NCBI RefSeq assembly: GCF_019083995.1
Contig: NZ_JAHRCU010000008.1
Span: 62,001-126,000 of the forward strand
Origin: Roseococcus sp. SDR
GTDB taxonomy: Bacteria; Pseudomonadota; Alphaproteobacteria; Acetobacterales; Acetobacteraceae
DNA: 64,000 bases
Direction of reading: 5' to 3'
Shown: piece by piece, positions 45,330 through 57,207 of the stretch
Layout: every line of letters starts with the position of its first letter
How positions within the stretch are numbered: the first letter of the stretch is position 1
Notes under the pieces: model-generated
Databases searched by the model: none
Told to the model about the DNA's origin: nothing
The model's input: the letters and a program-made list of their open reading frames with translations, nothing else
Made by a program: the position numbers and the translations under genes

Positions 45330-45963
45330 CGCACTCGAGAACGACATCCGCGGCCTGATCGCGGACCGCCTGCCCGTGGCCTTCACGCGCGAGCGTGGCG
45401 GGGCCGAACTCGTGCTGCACGTGACGCGCGATGCGCTGCTGCCGCTCATGACGCTGCTGCGCGACGCGCCCGCGCTCGATTTCGCGCAGCTCATGGATGT
45501 CTGCGGCGTGGACTGGCCCGACCGGCCGGAGCGATTCGAGGTGGTGTACAACCTGCTCTCGCTGACGCGGAACGAGCGGCTGCGCGTGATCACGATGACG
45601 GATGCCGAGCAGCCCGTGCCGAGCGTGGCTTCCATCTGGCCCACCGCCACCTGGTTCGAGCGCGAGACCTGGGACATGTACGGCGTGGTCTTCGCGGGCC
45701 TGGCCGATCTTCGCCGGCTGCTGACCGATTACGGCTTCGAGGGGCATCCGCTCCGCAAGGATTTCCCGCTCAGCGGCTTCGTCGAGATGCGCTACGACGC
45801 CGAAGTCGGCCGCGTGGTGCAGGAGCCGGTGAAGCTCGTGCAGGATTTCCGCAACTTCGACTTCCTGAGCCCCTGGGAGGCGATGACCACCCTGCCGGGC
45901 GACGAGAAGGTGCATCTGAACCGCATCGCGCGCCCCGAGGATGAGAAGGGGGACAAGGCATGA
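45322..45963 (+). CDS. nuoC: NADH-quinone oxidoreductase subunit C, GTG start
   Basis: 213 residues. Peripheral-arm structural subunit (30 kDa). The family signature is [40 protein letters not shown]. No ATG is positioned to give a full N-terminus, so I start at GTG 45322, overlapping the nuoB stop by 8 bases. Overlap with nuoD is ATGA. Confidence 0.95.
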   Translation: MVDALENDIRGLIADRLPVAFTRERGGAELVLHVTRDALLPLMTLLRDAPALDFAQLMDVCGVDWPDRPERFEVVYNLLSLTRNERLRVITMTDAEQPVPSVASIWPTATWFERETWDMYGVVFAGLADLRRLLTDYGFEGHPLRKDFPLSGFVEMRYDAEVGRVVQEPVKLVQDFRNFDFLSPWEAMTTLPGDEKVHLNRIARPEDEKGDKA

Positions 45964-47192
45964 GCGACCTCAGCCCGATCGGCGAAGCGGCCCCGAACGA
46001 GACGGAACGCCGCATCGTCGAGATGGACAGCCACACCATCAATTTCGGTCCGCAGCACCCGGCGGCACATGGCGTGCTGCGCCTCATCCTCGAGATGAAG
46101 GGCGAGGTGGTGGAGCGCGCCGATCCGCATATCGGCCTGCTGCATCGCGGCACCGAAAAGCTGATCGAGTACAAGACCTATCTCCAGGCGCTGCCCTATT
46201 TCGATCGCCTCGACTACGTCAGCCCCATGTGCATGGAGCACAGCTTCGCCCTGGCGACGGAGCGGCTGCTGGGCATCACGCAGGACGTGCCGGAGCGCGC
46301 GCAGTACATCCGCGTGCTCTTCGCCGAGATCACGCGCATCGCGAACCACCTGCTGAACGTGACGACCTACGCGCTGGATTGCGGCGCGATCACGCCGGCG
46401 CTCTGGGGTTTCGAGCAGCGCGAGCATCTGCTCGAAATGTACGAGATGACCTCGGGCAGCCACTACCACGCCAATTACTTCCGGCCCGGTGGCGTCGCGA
46501 AGGACATTCCCGCCGCGCTGCCCGAGAAGATCGAGCGCTGGATGGCGCAGTTCCCGGCCTTCCTCGACGAGCTGGAAGGGCTGCTGACCAACAACCGCAT
46601 CTTCAAGCAGCGCACGGTGGATATCGGCGTGATGACGGCCGAGCAGGCGATGGAATGGGGCTTCTCCGGCCCCTGCCTGCGCGCCTCGGGCGTCGCCTGG
46701 GATCTGCGCAAGTCGCAGCCCTATGACGTCTATGACCGCATGGAATTCGACGTGCCGGTCGGCCGCAATGGCGATTGCTACGATCGCTATCTGCTACGCA
46801 TGCAGGAGATGCGGCAGTCGCTGCGCATCATCCGGCAATGCCTGGACCAGATGAAGCCCGGCCCCATCAAGGTGCTGGACAACAAGATCGTCCCGCCGAC
46901 GCGCGGGCAGATGAAGCGCTCGATGGAAGCGCTCATCCACCACTTCAAGCTCTACACCGAGGGCTATCACGTGCCCGCCGGCAGCACCTACACGGTGACC
47001 GAGGCGCCCAAGGGCGAGTTCGGCGTGTATCTGGTCGCCGACGGGACCAACAAGCCGTATCGCTGCAAGATCCGCGCCCCTGGCTACGCGCATCTCCAGG
47101 CGATGGAGGTGCTGAGCAAGGGCCACATGCTGGCCGATGCGGTGGCCATCATCGGCAGCCTCGACATCGTCTTCGGCGAGATCGACCGGTGA
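45960..47192 (+). CDS. nuoD: NADH-quinone oxidoreductase subunit D
   Basis: 410 residues. 49-kDa subunit, which together with NuoB forms the quinone-binding cavity. Motifs: [14 protein letters not shown] (conserved His), [11 protein letters not shown], and [15 protein letters not shown] near residue 270; the C-terminus ends in DIVFGEIDR. It overlaps nuoC by 4 bases (ATGA) and the following small ORF by 4 bases (GTGA). Confidence 0.97.
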   Translation: MSDLSPIGEAAPNETERRIVEMDSHTINFGPQHPAAHGVLRLILEMKGEVVERADPHIGLLHRGTEKLIEYKTYLQALPYFDRLDYVSPMCMEHSFALATERLLGITQDVPERAQYIRVLFAEITRIANHLLNVTTYALDCGAITPALWGFEQREHLLEMYEMTSGSHYHANYFRPGGVAKDIPAALPEKIERWMAQFPAFLDELEGLLTNNRIFKQRTVDIGVMTAEQAMEWGFSGPCLRASGVAWDLRKSQPYDVYDRMEFDVPVGRNGDCYDRYLLRMQEMRQSLRIIRQCLDQMKPGPIKVLDNKIVPPTRGQMKRSMEALIHHFKLYTEGYHVPAGSTYTVTEAPKGEFGVYLVADGTNKPYRCKIRAPGYAHLQAMEVLSKGHMLADAVAIIGSLDIVFGEIDR

Positions 47193-47344
47193 GCGACAAC
47201 GCCCTGATCAGCTTCATCGGCTTCTATGTGCCGGCGCTGGTCGCGGGCGTCCTGTTCCGTTGGCTGAAGCCCGCCTGGGGCTGGACGCCGCTTTGGCTGG
47301 CGGTGATCCTCACCGCGGCCGTTTTCTTCGTGCAGAAGCTGTAA
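47189..47344 (+). CDS. 51-residue membrane protein between nuoD and nuoE
   Basis: Not a standard nuo gene. GTG 47189 overlaps the nuoD stop (GTGA) and the frame ends in TAA at 47344, 5 bases before nuoE. It encodes [20 protein letters not shown].., with two hydrophobic stretches (about 6-24 and 32-48) joined by a basic Lys/Arg/Trp turn (RWLKPAWGW). The tight fit in the operon supports real translation. It could be a small accessory or assembly subunit of complex I, or a lineage-specific ORF. I do not recognise a family. Confidence 0.6.
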   Translation: MSDNALISFIGFYVPALVAGVLFRWLKPAWGWTPLWLAVILTAAVFFVQKL

Positions 47345-47349
47345 GCCCC

Positions 47350-47952
47350 ATGAGCGAGCCGACCTCCTTCGAATTCGACGCCGAGAGCGAAGCGCAGATC
47401 GCCAAGATCCTGCCGCGCTATCCGGCCGGCAAGCAGGCCAGCGCCGTCATGCCGCTGCTCTATGTCGCGCAGAAGCAGATGGGGCGGCAGACCGGCTCGG
47501 CCTGGGTGCCGCGCGTGGCCATGGATGTGATCGCGGCCCGCCTCGGCATGGCGCCGATGCGCGTCTATGAGGTCGCGACCTTCTACTTCATGTACAACAC
47601 CAAGCCGATCGGGCGCTTCCACCTGCAGGTCTGCGGCACCACGCCCTGCTGGCTGCGCGGCTCGGATGACGTGCTGCGCGCCTGCAAGGATGCGGGCGCG
47701 CTCAAGGGCTATGGCGACACCAGCGCCGACGGCAACTTCACGCTGACGGAAGTCGAATGCCTGGGCGGCTGCGTGAACGCGCCGATCCTGCAGGTGGATG
47801 ACGACTATTACGAGGACATGGACTACGACAGCACGGTGAAGCTGATCGAGGCGCTGAAGCGCGGCGAGCGGCCCAAGCCCGGCTCGATGATCGGGCGGCA
47901 GACCAGCGCGCCCATCGGTGGCCCGCAGGTGCTGAACGGGGCGGAGGACTGA
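47350..47952 (+). CDS. nuoE: NADH-quinone oxidoreductase subunit E
   Basis: 200 residues. 24-kDa subunit with a 2Fe-2S cluster (N1a) of the thioredoxin-like fold. Ligands: Cys95, Cys100, Cys137 and Cys141 (QVCGTTPC and ECLGGCVNAP). The N-terminal helices hold ILPRYPAGKQASAVMPLLYVAQ. It lies 3 bases before nuoF. Confidence 0.97.
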   Translation: MSEPTSFEFDAESEAQIAKILPRYPAGKQASAVMPLLYVAQKQMGRQTGSAWVPRVAMDVIAARLGMAPMRVYEVATFYFMYNTKPIGRFHLQVCGTTPCWLRGSDDVLRACKDAGALKGYGDTSADGNFTLTEVECLGGCVNAPILQVDDDYYEDMDYDSTVKLIEALKRGERPKPGSMIGRQTSAPIGGPQVLNGAED

Positions 47953-47955
47953 ACC

Positions 47956-49269
47956 ATGGCGCTCTCCGACAAGGATCGCATCTTCACCAACCTCTATGGC
48001 ACGCAGCCCTGGAATCTGGCTGCGGCGCGCATGCGCGGCGACTGGGACGGCACGAAGGACCTGCTCATCCGCGGACGCGATGCGCTGATCGAGGAAGTGA
48101 AGAATTCCGGCCTGCGCGGCCGCGGCGGCGCCGGCTTCCCGACCGGCATGAAGTGGTCCTTCATGCCCAAGGCGCCCGTCGAGGGCCGGCCCTCCTACCT
48201 CGTCGTGAACGGCGATGAGAGCGAGCCCGGCACTTGCAAGGACCGCGACATCATCCGCCACGATCCTCATAAGCTGGTCGAGGGCTGCCTGATTGCAGGC
48301 TTCGCCATGGGGGCGGTGGCCGCCTACATCTATGTGCGCGGCGAGTACTACAACGAGATCCAGGTGCTGCAGGCCGCGATCGACGAGGCCTATGACGCGG
48401 GGCTGATCGGCAAGAATGCCTGTGGCTCGGGCTATGATTTCGACGTCTTCGTGCATCGCGGCGCCGGCGCCTATATCTGCGGCGAAGAGACGGCGCTGAT
48501 CGAGAGCCTCGAGGGCAAGAAGGGCATGCCGCGGTTGAAGCCGCCATTCCCCGCTGCCGTCGGCCTCTATGGCTGCCCGACGACCGTGAACAATGTTGAG
48601 ACCATCGCGGTGGTGCCCACCATCCTGCGGCGCGGCGCCTCCTGGTTCTCCAGCTTCGGGCGGCCGAAGAATTCGGGCACCAAGATCTTCTGCCTGCAGG
48701 GCCACGTGAACAAGCCGTGCAATGTGGAAGCCGAGATGAGCATCCCGCTGCGCGAACTGATCGACCGTTATGCCGGCGGCGTGCGCGGCGGCTGGGACAA
48801 TCTGCTGGCGGTGATTCCGGGCGGCTCCTCCACGCCGATGATCCCGAAGAGCGTCTGCGACGACGTGCTGATGGATTTCGACGCGCTGCGCGAGCACAAG
48901 ACCGGCCTCGGCACCGCCGGCGTGATCGTGATGGACAAGTCCACCGACCTGATCAAGGCGATCCAGCGCCTCTCCGCCTTCTACAAGCATGAGAGCTGCG
49001 GCCAGTGCACGCCCTGCCGCGAGGGCATGGGCTGGGTGAACCGCGTGATGCTCCGCATGGTGGAAGGCCGCGCCGAGATCGAGGAGATCGACGTGCTCGA
49101 GCAGGTGACGCGGCAGATCGAGGGCCACACCATCTGCGCGCTGGCCGATGGCGGCGTCTGGCCGGTGCAGGGGCTGATCCGCCACTTCCGTCCGCTGATG
49201 GAAGAGCGCATCGCCGCCTACAAGGCGCGCAACAACCTGCCCCAGGGCTTGAACATGGCTGCGGAGTAA
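47956..49269 (+). CDS. nuoF: NADH-quinone oxidoreductase subunit F
   Basis: 437 residues. 51-kDa subunit that binds NADH, FMN and cluster N3. FMN/NADH region: [19 protein letters not shown] and [16 protein letters not shown]. The 4Fe-4S ligands are in [12 protein letters not shown], plus the Cys of HTICALADG. Ends 4 bases before nuoG. Confidence 0.97.
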   Translation: MALSDKDRIFTNLYGTQPWNLAAARMRGDWDGTKDLLIRGRDALIEEVKNSGLRGRGGAGFPTGMKWSFMPKAPVEGRPSYLVVNGDESEPGTCKDRDIIRHDPHKLVEGCLIAGFAMGAVAAYIYVRGEYYNEIQVLQAAIDEAYDAGLIGKNACGSGYDFDVFVHRGAGAYICGEETALIESLEGKKGMPRLKPPFPAAVGLYGCPTTVNNVETIAVVPTILRRGASWFSSFGRPKNSGTKIFCLQGHVNKPCNVEAEMSIPLRELIDRYAGGVRGGWDNLLAVIPGGSSTPMIPKSVCDDVLMDFDALREHKTGLGTAGVIVMDKSTDLIKAIQRLSAFYKHESCGQCTPCREGMGWVNRVMLRMVEGRAEIEEIDVLEQVTRQIEGHTICALADGGVWPVQGLIRHFRPLMEERIAAYKARNNLPQGLNMAAE

Positions 49270-49273
49270 GGCG

Positions 49274-51295
49274 ATGGCCAAGGTCACCATCGACGGCATC
49301 GAGGTCGAGGTCCCGAACGGGTCCTCCGTGCTGCAGGCCTGCGAGGCCGCGGGCAAGGAAATCCCGCGCTTCTGCTACCATGAGCGCCTCTCGGTCGCCG
49401 GCAATTGCCGCATGTGCCTGGTGGAGGTGGAGAAGGCGCCGAAGCCCGTCGCCTCCTGCGCCTATCCGGTCATGGATGGCATGAAGGTCTTCACCGACAC
49501 GCCGGTGGTGCGCAATGCGCGGCGCGGCGTGATGGAATTCCTGCTGATCAACCATCCGCTCGATTGCCCGATCTGCGACCAGGGCGGCGAATGCGACCTG
49601 CAGGACCAGGCCATGTCCTACGGCAAGGATGGCAGCCGGTATCACGAGCAGAAGCGCTCGGTGAAGGACAAGTATGTCGGCCCGCTGATCAAGACGGTGA
49701 TGAACCGCTGCATCCATTGCACGCGCTGCATCCGCTTCGCCGCCGAAGTGGCCGGCGTGCCGGAGATGGGTGCGACGGGCCGCGGCGAGAACATGGAAGT
49801 CGGCACCTATGTCGAGAAGGCGCTGACCAGCGAGCTTTCCGGCAATCTGATCGACCTCTGCCCTGTCGGCGCGCTGACCAGCCGGCCCTATGCCTTCGTC
49901 TCCCGCCCCTGGGAGCTGTCGAAGACGGACAGCGTGGATGTGCTGGACGCGACCGGGGCCGCCATCCGCGTGGATGTGCGCGGCGGCGAGGTGCTGCGCA
50001 TGCTGCCGCGCGTGAATGATGATGTGAACGAGGAGTGGCTGGGCGACCGCTCGCGCTTCTCCTTCGATGGGCTCAAGCGCAAGCGGCTGGACCGGCCCTG
50101 GGTGCGGCGCGACGGCGTGCTGAAGCCGGCGAGCTGGGCCGAGGCGTTTGGCGCGATCGTGCAGAATGTGCGCGGCCAGCGCATCGGCGCCATCGCGGGC
50201 GACACGATGGATGCGGAGAGCCTCTTCGCGCTGAAGGCGATGCTGGCCGCCATGGGCAGCACGAACCTGGATGCGCGGCAGGATGGCGCGAAGCTCGATG
50301 CCTCGCGGCCGGACTACTATCTGTTCAATTCCAGCATCGCCGGGATTGAGGAGGCAGATGCCATCCTCATCATCGGCAGCAATCCGCGCGTCGAAGCGCC
50401 GGTCATCAATGCCCGCATCCGCAAGCGCTGGACGCTAGGCGGGATGCGGGTCGGCGTGATCGGCGAGGCGGTGGACCTGACCTATCCCGCCACGCATCTG
50501 GGCACGGGCCCGGCGGATTTCGCGGCCGGCGCGGAGTTCCTGAAGGGTGCCGCCAAGCCCATGGTGATCCTGGGCCGTGGCGCGCTGGCGCGGGAGGATG
50601 GCGCGGCCGTGCTCTCCTCCGCCTGGGAGATCGCCAAGGCGGCCGAGGCGCTGCGCGAGGATTGGCACGGCTTCAACCTGCTGCACCAGTTCGGTGGCCA
50701 GGTGGCGGCCCTCGACCTCGGCTTCGTTCCGGGGGAACGGGGCCTCGACATGGCCGGCATGCTGGCGGGTGGCGTGGATGCGCTCTGGCTTCTGGGGGCG
50801 GATGGCTTCGATGTGTCGCGCATCAAGCCCGGCACCTTCGTGATCTATCAGGGCCATCATGGCGAGGCCGCGGCCGCGCGGGCCGATGTGATCCTGCCGG
50901 GGGCCGCCTATACCGAGAAGGACGGCACCTACGTCAACACGGAAGGCCGCGTGCAGCGGGGCCGCATGGCCGTGCCGCCGCCGGGCGAGGCGCGGGAGGA
51001 TTGGCGCATCATCCGCGCCGCCTCGCAATTCCTGGGCGTGACGCTGCCCTTCGACACGCTGGAGGCGCTGCGGGCCGAGATGGCGGCCGCACACCCGGTC
51101 TTCGCGCGGCTGGACCAGGCGCCGCTGCCGGGCTGCACCGATGATGCAGGGCCGGAAGTGACGGGCGGGCTGAGTGCGGCGCCCTTCGGCCTGCCGATCC
51201 GCAACTATTGGCAGGTGGACCCCATCACGCGGGCCAGCTCCACCATGGCGGAATGCGCGGCCACCTATCTGCGCCCGGCGCTGGCGGCGGAGTGA
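49274..51295 (+). CDS. nuoG: NADH-quinone oxidoreductase subunit G
   Basis: 673 residues, the shorter alphaproteobacterial form. The N-terminal 2Fe-2S domain has [21 protein letters not shown]. The His-Cys cluster and 4Fe-4S clusters are in [19 protein letters not shown] and [16 protein letters not shown]; the remainder is a molybdopterin-oxidoreductase-like domain without catalytic cofactor (IPKG-like [20 protein letters not shown]). Start ATG 49274 is 4 bases after nuoF. Confidence 0.97.
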   Translation: MAKVTIDGIEVEVPNGSSVLQACEAAGKEIPRFCYHERLSVAGNCRMCLVEVEKAPKPVASCAYPVMDGMKVFTDTPVVRNARRGVMEFLLINHPLDCPICDQGGECDLQDQAMSYGKDGSRYHEQKRSVKDKYVGPLIKTVMNRCIHCTRCIRFAAEVAGVPEMGATGRGENMEVGTYVEKALTSELSGNLIDLCPVGALTSRPYAFVSRPWELSKTDSVDVLDATGAAIRVDVRGGEVLRMLPRVNDDVNEEWLGDRSRFSFDGLKRKRLDRPWVRRDGVLKPASWAEAFGAIVQNVRGQRIGAIAGDTMDAESLFALKAMLAAMGSTNLDARQDGAKLDASRPDYYLFNSSIAGIEEADAILIIGSNPRVEAPVINARIRKRWTLGGMRVGVIGEAVDLTYPATHLGTGPADFAAGAEFLKGAAKPMVILGRGALAREDGAAVLSSAWEIAKAAEALREDWHGFNLLHQFGGQVAALDLGFVPGERGLDMAGMLAGGVDALWLLGADGFDVSRIKPGTFVIYQGHHGEAAAARADVILPGAAYTEKDGTYVNTEGRVQRGRMAVPPPGEAREDWRIIRAASQFLGVTLPFDTLEALRAEMAAAHPVFARLDQAPLPGCTDDAGPEVTGGLSAAPFGLPIRNYWQVDPITRASSTMAECAATYLRPALAAE

Positions 51296-51299
51296 GGGC

Positions 51300-52310
51300 A
51301 TGACGGATTTACTCAACTCCCCGATCGGCGTGCTGGCGCTCACCGTGGCGCAGGCGCTGGCGCTTCTGGTGCCGATCCTGGTCGCGGTCGCCTACCTCAC
51401 CTGGGCCGAGCGCAAGGTGCTGGGTGCCATGCAGATGCGGCGCGGACCGAACGTGGTCGGCCCCTTTGGCCTGCTGCAGCCCTTCGCCGATGCGTTGAAG
51501 ATGCTGATGAAGGAGACGATCATTCCTTCCGGCGCCTCTCGCGGGCTGTTCATCCTGGCGCCGATGCTCACCTTCATCCTGGCCATGATGGCCTGGGCGG
51601 TGATCCCGGTGAATGACGGCTGGGCGATCGCCGACATCAATGTCGGCATCCTCTACCTCTTCGCCATCTCCTCGCTGGGTGTCTACGGCATCATCATCGC
51701 GGGCTGGGCGTCCAATTCGAAATACGCCTTCCTCGGCGCGCTGCGCTCGGCGGCGCAGATGGTCTCCTATGAAGTCTCGATGGGCTTCGTGATCGTGACC
51801 GTGCTGCTCTGCGTCGGCTCGCTGAACCTGACGGAGATCGTCCGCGCGCAGGAGAACCTCTGGTTCGCCATCCCGCTCTTTCCGATGTTCGTCATCTTTT
51901 TCATCAGCACGCTGGCCGAGACCAACCGTGCCCCCTTCGACCTGCCCGAGGGCGAGAGCGAGCTGGTGGCGGGCTTCTTCGTCGAATACAGCTCGATGAG
52001 CTTCGCGCTGTTCTTCCTCGGCGAATACGCGAACATGATCCTCATGTCCGCGCTGACCACCATCCTCTTCCTGGGGGGCTGGTATCCGCCGCTCGACATC
52101 GCGCCGCTGAACTGGATCCCGGGCCCCGTGTGGTTCGCGCTGAAGGTGGCGGCGCTGCTCTTCGTCTTCATCTGGGTGCGCGCGACCTTCCCCCGCTATC
52201 GCTATGACCAGCTGATGCGGCTGGGCTGGAAGGTTTTTCTTCCGTTCAGCCTGGTCTGGCTCGTGCTCACAGCCGCGTTCCTCAAGCTGACAGGGTTGCT
52301 GCCCGCATGA
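51300..52310 (+). CDS. nuoH: NADH-quinone oxidoreductase subunit H
   Basis: 336 residues, eight membrane helices. Forms the quinone entry site and couples to the membrane arm. Signatures: [38 protein letters not shown] and [29 protein letters not shown], both with the conserved Glu residues. It overlaps nuoI by 4 bases. Confidence 0.97.
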   Translation: MTDLLNSPIGVLALTVAQALALLVPILVAVAYLTWAERKVLGAMQMRRGPNVVGPFGLLQPFADALKMLMKETIIPSGASRGLFILAPMLTFILAMMAWAVIPVNDGWAIADINVGILYLFAISSLGVYGIIIAGWASNSKYAFLGALRSAAQMVSYEVSMGFVIVTVLLCVGSLNLTEIVRAQENLWFAIPLFPMFVIFFISTLAETNRAPFDLPEGESELVAGFFVEYSSMSFALFFLGEYANMILMSALTTILFLGGWYPPLDIAPLNWIPGPVWFALKVAALLFVFIWVRATFPRYRYDQLMRLGWKVFLPFSLVWLVLTAAFLKLTGLLPA

Positions 52311-52795
52311 CCTCTCTGGACCGCTTTGCGCGCTCGTTTCTGCTGGCCGAGCTGGTCTCGGGCATGGCGCAGACCCTGCGGCAATTCTTCAGCCGCAAGG
52401 TCACGCTGAACTACCCCTACGAGAAGACGCCGCTCTCGCCGCGCTTCAAGGGCGAGCACGCGCTGCGCCGCTATCCCAATGGCGAGGAGCGCTGCATCGC
52501 CTGCAAGCTCTGCGAGGCGGTCTGCCCCGCCCAGGCCATCACCATCGAGGCCGAACCGCGCGAGGACGGCTCCCGCCGCACCACGCGCTACGACATCGAC
52601 ATGACGAAGTGCATCTATTGCGGCATGTGCGAGGAAGCCTGCCCGGTGGACGCCATCGTCGAGGGGCCAAACGCGGAATTCGCGACCGAAACCCGCGAGG
52701 AGCTGATGTACGACAAGGACCGCCTGCTCGCGAATGGCGACCGGTGGGAGAGCCTTCTCGCCAAGCGTCTCGAACTGGATGCGCCCTACCGATGA
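52307..52795 (+). CDS. nuoI: NADH-quinone oxidoreductase subunit I
   Basis: 162 residues. Carries two 4Fe-4S clusters (N6a, N6b) with ligands in [15 protein letters not shown] and [15 protein letters not shown], bridging NuoG and NuoB. The N-terminal segment with the amphipathic helix ([13 protein letters not shown]) is usual. ATGA overlaps with both nuoH and nuoJ. Confidence 0.97.
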   Translation: MTSLDRFARSFLLAELVSGMAQTLRQFFSRKVTLNYPYEKTPLSPRFKGEHALRRYPNGEERCIACKLCEAVCPAQAITIEAEPREDGSRRTTRYDIDMTKCIYCGMCEEACPVDAIVEGPNAEFATETREELMYDKDRLLANGDRWESLLAKRLELDAPYR

Positions 52796-53472
52796 TCGCC
52801 GGCCTCGCCTTCTACCTCTTCGCCTTCATCCTCATCGCCTCGGCGGTGATGGTGGTGACGTCGCGCAACCCCGTCTATTCGGTGCTCTACCTCATCCTCG
52901 CCTTCTTCAACGCGGCAGCGCTCTTCCTGATCGCGGGCGCGGAGTTCCTGGCGATGATCCTGGTCATCGTCTATGTCGGCGCGGTCGCGGTGCTGTTCCT
53001 GTTTGTCGTGATGATGCTCGACATCGGCTTCGCGCAGATGCGGGAGGGCTTCCAGCGCTATCTGCCGGTGGGCGCCGTGATCGGCGGCATCCTCTTCCTG
53101 GAGCTTCTGCTGGTGCTGGGCGCCTGGCGCTTCGCGGCCGATGTGGGTGACCTGCGGCTCTCGCCGACGCCCGCCGGTGTCTCCAACACGGAGGCGCTGG
53201 GGCGCGTCATCTACACGGACTACATCTACCTCTTCCAGGCTTCGGGCCTGATCCTGCTGGTGGCCATGATCGGCGCGATCGTGCTGACGCTGCGCGACAA
53301 GCCGCAGGCGAAGCGCCAGAACATCGCCGAGCAGATCGCCCGCTCCTCCGAGGTGGTGATGGCGCAGCCGGCCATCGGTGCCGGCATCAACCGCGCGGAG
53401 ATCCTGCGGCCGCTGCCGCCGCCCGTCGCGGAGAAGCCCAAGCCCGTGGCGCATGACGGGGGGCACCACTGA
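52792..53472 (+). CDS. nuoJ: NADH-quinone oxidoreductase subunit J
   Basis: 226 residues, five membrane helices. Membrane-arm subunit near NuoK. Helix 3 with [25 protein letters not shown] contains the conserved pi-bulge region. The C-terminal tail of about 60 polar residues ([15 protein letters not shown] to HDGGHH) is longer than in E. coli. It ends with an overlap of one base with nuoK (TGATG). Confidence 0.96.
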   Translation: MIAGLAFYLFAFILIASAVMVVTSRNPVYSVLYLILAFFNAAALFLIAGAEFLAMILVIVYVGAVAVLFLFVVMMLDIGFAQMREGFQRYLPVGAVIGGILFLELLLVLGAWRFAADVGDLRLSPTPAGVSNTEALGRVIYTDYIYLFQASGLILLVAMIGAIVLTLRDKPQAKRQNIAEQIARSSEVVMAQPAIGAGINRAEILRPLPPPVAEKPKPVAHDGGHH

Positions 53473-53783
53473 TGCTGACCATCGGCCTCGCGCATTACCT
53501 CACGGTGGGCGCCATTCTCTTCGTGCTGGGCGTGCTCGGCATCTTCCTGAACCGCAAGAACGTCATCGTGATCCTGATGAGCGTGGAGCTCATCCTGCTC
53601 GCGGTGAATTTGAATTTCGTGGCCTTCTCGGCCCGGCTCGATGATCTCACCGGCCAGGTCTTCGCCATGTTCATCCTGACCGTCGCCGCCGCCGAGGCGG
53701 CGATCGGCCTGGCCATTGTCGTCATCTACTTCCGAAACCGGGGCAGCATCGAGGTCGATGACGTCTCGGCCCTGAAAGGCTGA
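53472..53783 (+). CDS. nuoK: NADH-quinone oxidoreductase subunit K
   Basis: 103 residues, three membrane helices. Antiporter-like small subunit. Signatures: [34 protein letters not shown] (membrane Glu in helix 2) and [20 protein letters not shown] (second Glu). It lies 4 bases before nuoL. Confidence 0.96.
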   Translation: MLTIGLAHYLTVGAILFVLGVLGIFLNRKNVIVILMSVELILLAVNLNFVAFSARLDDLTGQVFAMFILTVAAAEAAIGLAIVVIYFRNRGSIEVDDVSALKG

Positions 53784-53787
53784 CCCG

Positions 53788-55698
53788 ATGTTCGTCGGAG
53801 CCATCTTCTTCCCCCTGCTGGGCGCCTGCATCAGCGGCTTCTTCGGCCGCTGGATCGGCGACCGCGCGGCCATGTGGTCCACCGTGCTCTGCATGGCGCT
53901 GGCCGCCATCTGCGGCAGCATGGCCTTCTTCCAGGTGGCGCTCGGCGGCCAGCCGGCCACCGTCACCCTCTTCACCTGGATGGATGTGGGCGAGCTCGAA
54001 TTCGCCTGGGCGCTGCGCTACGATACGCTGAGCGCGATCATGGTCGGCATGGTGACGCTGATCTCCACGCTGATCCATCTCTACAGCATCGGCTACATGT
54101 CCCACGACGCGACGCCGAGCCGCTTCTTCGCCTACCTCTCCCTCTTCACCTTCATGATGCTGATGCTGGTGACGGCGGACAACCTCGTGCAGCTCTTCTT
54201 CGGCTGGGAGGGCGTGGGCCTCGCGAGCTACCTGCTCATCGGCTACTGGTATGAGAAGGACAGCGCCAATGCGGCGGCGATGAAGGCCTTCATCGTGAAC
54301 CGCGTGGGCGACGTCTTCTTCATGCTCGGCATGGCGCTGACCTTCCTGATCTTCGGCAGCCTCGAGTTCAACACGATCTTCGCCGCCGCCGCCTCCAAGG
54401 TGGACGAGACCTTCCTCGGCCTGCCGGCGCTGGAGCTGATCGGCGTGCTGCTCTTCCTCGGCGCCTGCGGCAAGTCGGCGCAGCTTGGCCTGCACACCTG
54501 GCTGCCGGACGCGATGGAGGGGCCCACGCCCGTCTCCGCGCTGATCCATGCGGCGACGATGGTGACGGCGGGCGTCTTCCTGATCTGCCGCATGTCGCCG
54601 GTGATGGAGTACGCGCCGGTGGCGCTCGCCATCGTGACGGTGGTGGGCGCCTCGACCGCGCTGTTTGCCGCGACGATCGGCTGCGTGCAGAACGACATCA
54701 AGCGCATCATCGCCTACTCGACCTGCTCGCAGCTCGGCTACATGTTCTTCGCCGCCGGCGTGGGTCTCTATCAGGCCGCGATGTTCCACCTCTTCACCCA
54801 CGCCTTCTTCAAGGCGCTGCTCTTCCTGGGCGCCGGCAGCGTGATCCATGCCATGTCGGACGAGCAGGACATCCGGAAGATGGGCGGCATCTGGAAGAAG
54901 ATCCCGGTCACCTATCTGGTGATGTGGATCGGTTCGCTCGCCCTGGCGGGCATCCCGATCTTCGCCGGCTACTACTCGAAGGATGCGATCCTGGAAGGCG
55001 CCATCGCGGCGCATAGCGGGGTTGGCGCCTATGCCTTCGCCTGCGGTGTGATCGCCGCCTTCCTCACGGCCTTCTACTCCTGGCGCCTGCTGATCCTGAC
55101 CTTCCACGGCAAGCCGCGGGCGGATCACCACACCATGGAGCATGTGCATGAAAGCCCGCTCGTCATGCTCGTGCCGCTGGTCGTGCTCTCAGTCGGTGCC
55201 ATCACCACGGGCTTCGTCTTCGCGCCCTATTTCATCGGCGACAACGCGACGGCCTTCTGGAACGGCGCCATCTTCAACCTGCCGGCCAAGCACATGATGG
55301 AGGCGCTGCACCACGCGCCGCATTGGGTGCCGACGCTCGCGAAGACGGTTGCCATCAGCGGCATCGCGCTGGCTGTGGTCATCTATGGCTTCATGCCGCA
55401 GCTGCCCGGCCGCGTCGCCGCCATGGCCCCGCGCGCCTATCAGTTCCTGCTGAACAAGTGGTATTTCGACGAGCTGTATGACCGCATTTTCGTCCAGCCG
55501 GCGCGCCGCATGGCGGTCCAGCTCTGGCAGGTGGGCGATGTGCGGATCATCGACGGCATGCCCAATGGCGCGGCCAGCATGGCAGCGACCACCGCGCGTG
55601 GCGTGGTGCGGCTGCAGACGGGGAGGGTGGCGAACTACGCCTTCGCCATGATCATCGGCCTCGTCCTCTTCGTCTCACTCTATCTGATGGGGCGCTGA
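53788..55698 (+). CDS. nuoL: NADH-quinone oxidoreductase subunit L
   Basis: 636 residues with about 15-16 membrane helices and the long lateral helix at the C-terminus. Mrp-antiporter-like proton channel at the distal membrane arm. Signatures: FFGWEGVGLASYLLIGYWYEKDSANAAAMKAFIVNRVGD, HTWLPDAMEGPTPVSALIHAATMVTAGVF, and THAFFKALLFLGAGSVIHAM. It lies 3 bases before nuoM. Confidence 0.97.
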   Translation: MFVGAIFFPLLGACISGFFGRWIGDRAAMWSTVLCMALAAICGSMAFFQVALGGQPATVTLFTWMDVGELEFAWALRYDTLSAIMVGMVTLISTLIHLYSIGYMSHDATPSRFFAYLSLFTFMMLMLVTADNLVQLFFGWEGVGLASYLLIGYWYEKDSANAAAMKAFIVNRVGDVFFMLGMALTFLIFGSLEFNTIFAAAASKVDETFLGLPALELIGVLLFLGACGKSAQLGLHTWLPDAMEGPTPVSALIHAATMVTAGVFLICRMSPVMEYAPVALAIVTVVGASTALFAATIGCVQNDIKRIIAYSTCSQLGYMFFAAGVGLYQAAMFHLFTHAFFKALLFLGAGSVIHAMSDEQDIRKMGGIWKKIPVTYLVMWIGSLALAGIPIFAGYYSKDAILEGAIAAHSGVGAYAFACGVIAAFLTAFYSWRLLILTFHGKPRADHHTMEHVHESPLVMLVPLVVLSVGAITTGFVFAPYFIGDNATAFWNGAIFNLPAKHMMEALHHAPHWVPTLAKTVAISGIALAVVIYGFMPQLPGRVAAMAPRAYQFLLNKWYFDELYDRIFVQPARRMAVQLWQVGDVRIIDGMPNGAASMAATTARGVVRLQTGRVANYAFAMIIGLVLFVSLYLMGR

Positions 55699-55701
55699 GC
55701 G

Positions 55702-57207
55702 ATGGGCTTCCCGCTTCTCTCCCTGATCACCTTCCTGCCCCTGCTGGGTGCGGCCATCATCATGTGCGTGCGCGGCGAGGAACAGGTCGTCGCCAGCAAT
55801 GCGCGCTGGACGGCGCTCTGGACCAGCCTCATCACCTTCGGCCTCTCGCTCATTCTCTGGGCACAGTTCGACAAGACGAGCGTGGATTTCCAGTTCGTCG
55901 AGCAGCTCTCCTGGCTGCCGGAGTTCGGCGTCTCCTACATCATGGGCGTGGACGGCATCTCCGTGCTGTTCATCCTGCTTTCCACCCTGCTGACGCCCAT
56001 CTGCGTCCTCGCCTCATGGGAGAGTGTGCAGAACCGTGTGCGCGAATACATGGTCGCCTTCCTCATCCTCGAGACGATGATGGTGGGCATGTTCGCGGCG
56101 CTGGACTTCATGCTCTTCTACATCTTCTTCGAGGCCGTGCTGATCCCGATGTTCCTGATCATCGGCATCTGGGGCGGTGCGCGGCGGGTCTACGCCTCCT
56201 ACAAGTTCTTCCTCTACACGCTGCTCGGCTCGGTGCTGATGCTGCTGGCCATCATCGCGCTCTGGTACCAGGCGGGCACGACGAACATCGCGGAGCTGGC
56301 GGAGTACGACATTCCGTTCAACATGCAGGTCTGGCTGTTCCTGGCCTTCTTCGCCTCCTTCGCGGTCAAGGTGCCGATGTGGCCGGTCCATACCTGGCTG
56401 CCGGACGCCCACGTGGAAGCGCCGACGGCGGGCTCGGTCATCCTGGCCGGCGTGCTGCTGAAGATGGGCGCCTATGGCTTCCTGCGCTTCAGCCTGCCGC
56501 TGCTGCCCGAAGCCAGCTTCTACTTCGCGCCCTTCATCTATGTGCTGAGCATCGTGGCGGTGGTCTACACCAGCCTCGTCGCACTCGCGCAGACCGACAT
56601 GAAGAAGCTGATCGCCTATTCCTCGGTCGCGCATATGGGCATCGTCACGCTCGGTATTTTTACCTTCAACCAGCAGGGCATCGAGGGCGCGCTCTTCACC
56701 ATGCTCTCGCACGGCGTGGTCTCCGGCGCGCTCTTCCTCTGCGTGGGCGTGCTCTATGACCGCGTGCACAGCCGTGAGATCGCGCGCTATGGCGGCGTGG
56801 CGAAGATCATGCCGGCCTATGCGCTGATCTTCATGCTCTTCACCATGGCCTCGGTCGCGCTGCCGGGCACGGCGGGCTTCCCGGGCGAGTTCCTGGTGAT
56901 CCTGGGCGCCTGGGCGGTGAACCCCTGGGTCGCCTTTGGCGCCGCACTCGGCATGATCCTGGGCGCGGCCTATATGCTGTTCCTGTATCGCCGCGTGGCC
57001 TTCGGCCGGATCATCCGGGACGACCTGAAGTCCCTGCTCGATCTCAGCCCGCGCGAATATGCCATCTTCGCGCCGCTCATCGCGCTGACGCTCTGGATGG
57101 GCATCTACCCGCAATCCTTCCTCTCCTTCTTCTCGGTGACGGTGGCGGAGCTGGTGCAGGAGCACCAGGCCGCGATCGGCGCCGCTTCGCGTCTGGCAGG
57201 CCTCTGA
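55702..57207 (+). CDS. nuoM: NADH-quinone oxidoreductase subunit M
   Basis: 501 residues, about 14 helices. Antiporter-like proton channel. Signatures: [51 protein letters not shown], and [16 protein letters not shown]. Its stop shares a base with the nuoN start (TGATG at 57205-57209). Confidence 0.97.
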   Translation: MGFPLLSLITFLPLLGAAIIMCVRGEEQVVASNARWTALWTSLITFGLSLILWAQFDKTSVDFQFVEQLSWLPEFGVSYIMGVDGISVLFILLSTLLTPICVLASWESVQNRVREYMVAFLILETMMVGMFAALDFMLFYIFFEAVLIPMFLIIGIWGGARRVYASYKFFLYTLLGSVLMLLAIIALWYQAGTTNIAELAEYDIPFNMQVWLFLAFFASFAVKVPMWPVHTWLPDAHVEAPTAGSVILAGVLLKMGAYGFLRFSLPLLPEASFYFAPFIYVLSIVAVVYTSLVALAQTDMKKLIAYSSVAHMGIVTLGIFTFNQQGIEGALFTMLSHGVVSGALFLCVGVLYDRVHSREIARYGGVAKIMPAYALIFMLFTMASVALPGTAGFPGEFLVILGAWAVNPWVAFGAALGMILGAAYMLFLYRRVAFGRIIRDDLKSLLDLSPREYAIFAPLIALTLWMGIYPQSFLSFFSVTVAELVQEHQAAIGAASRLAGL

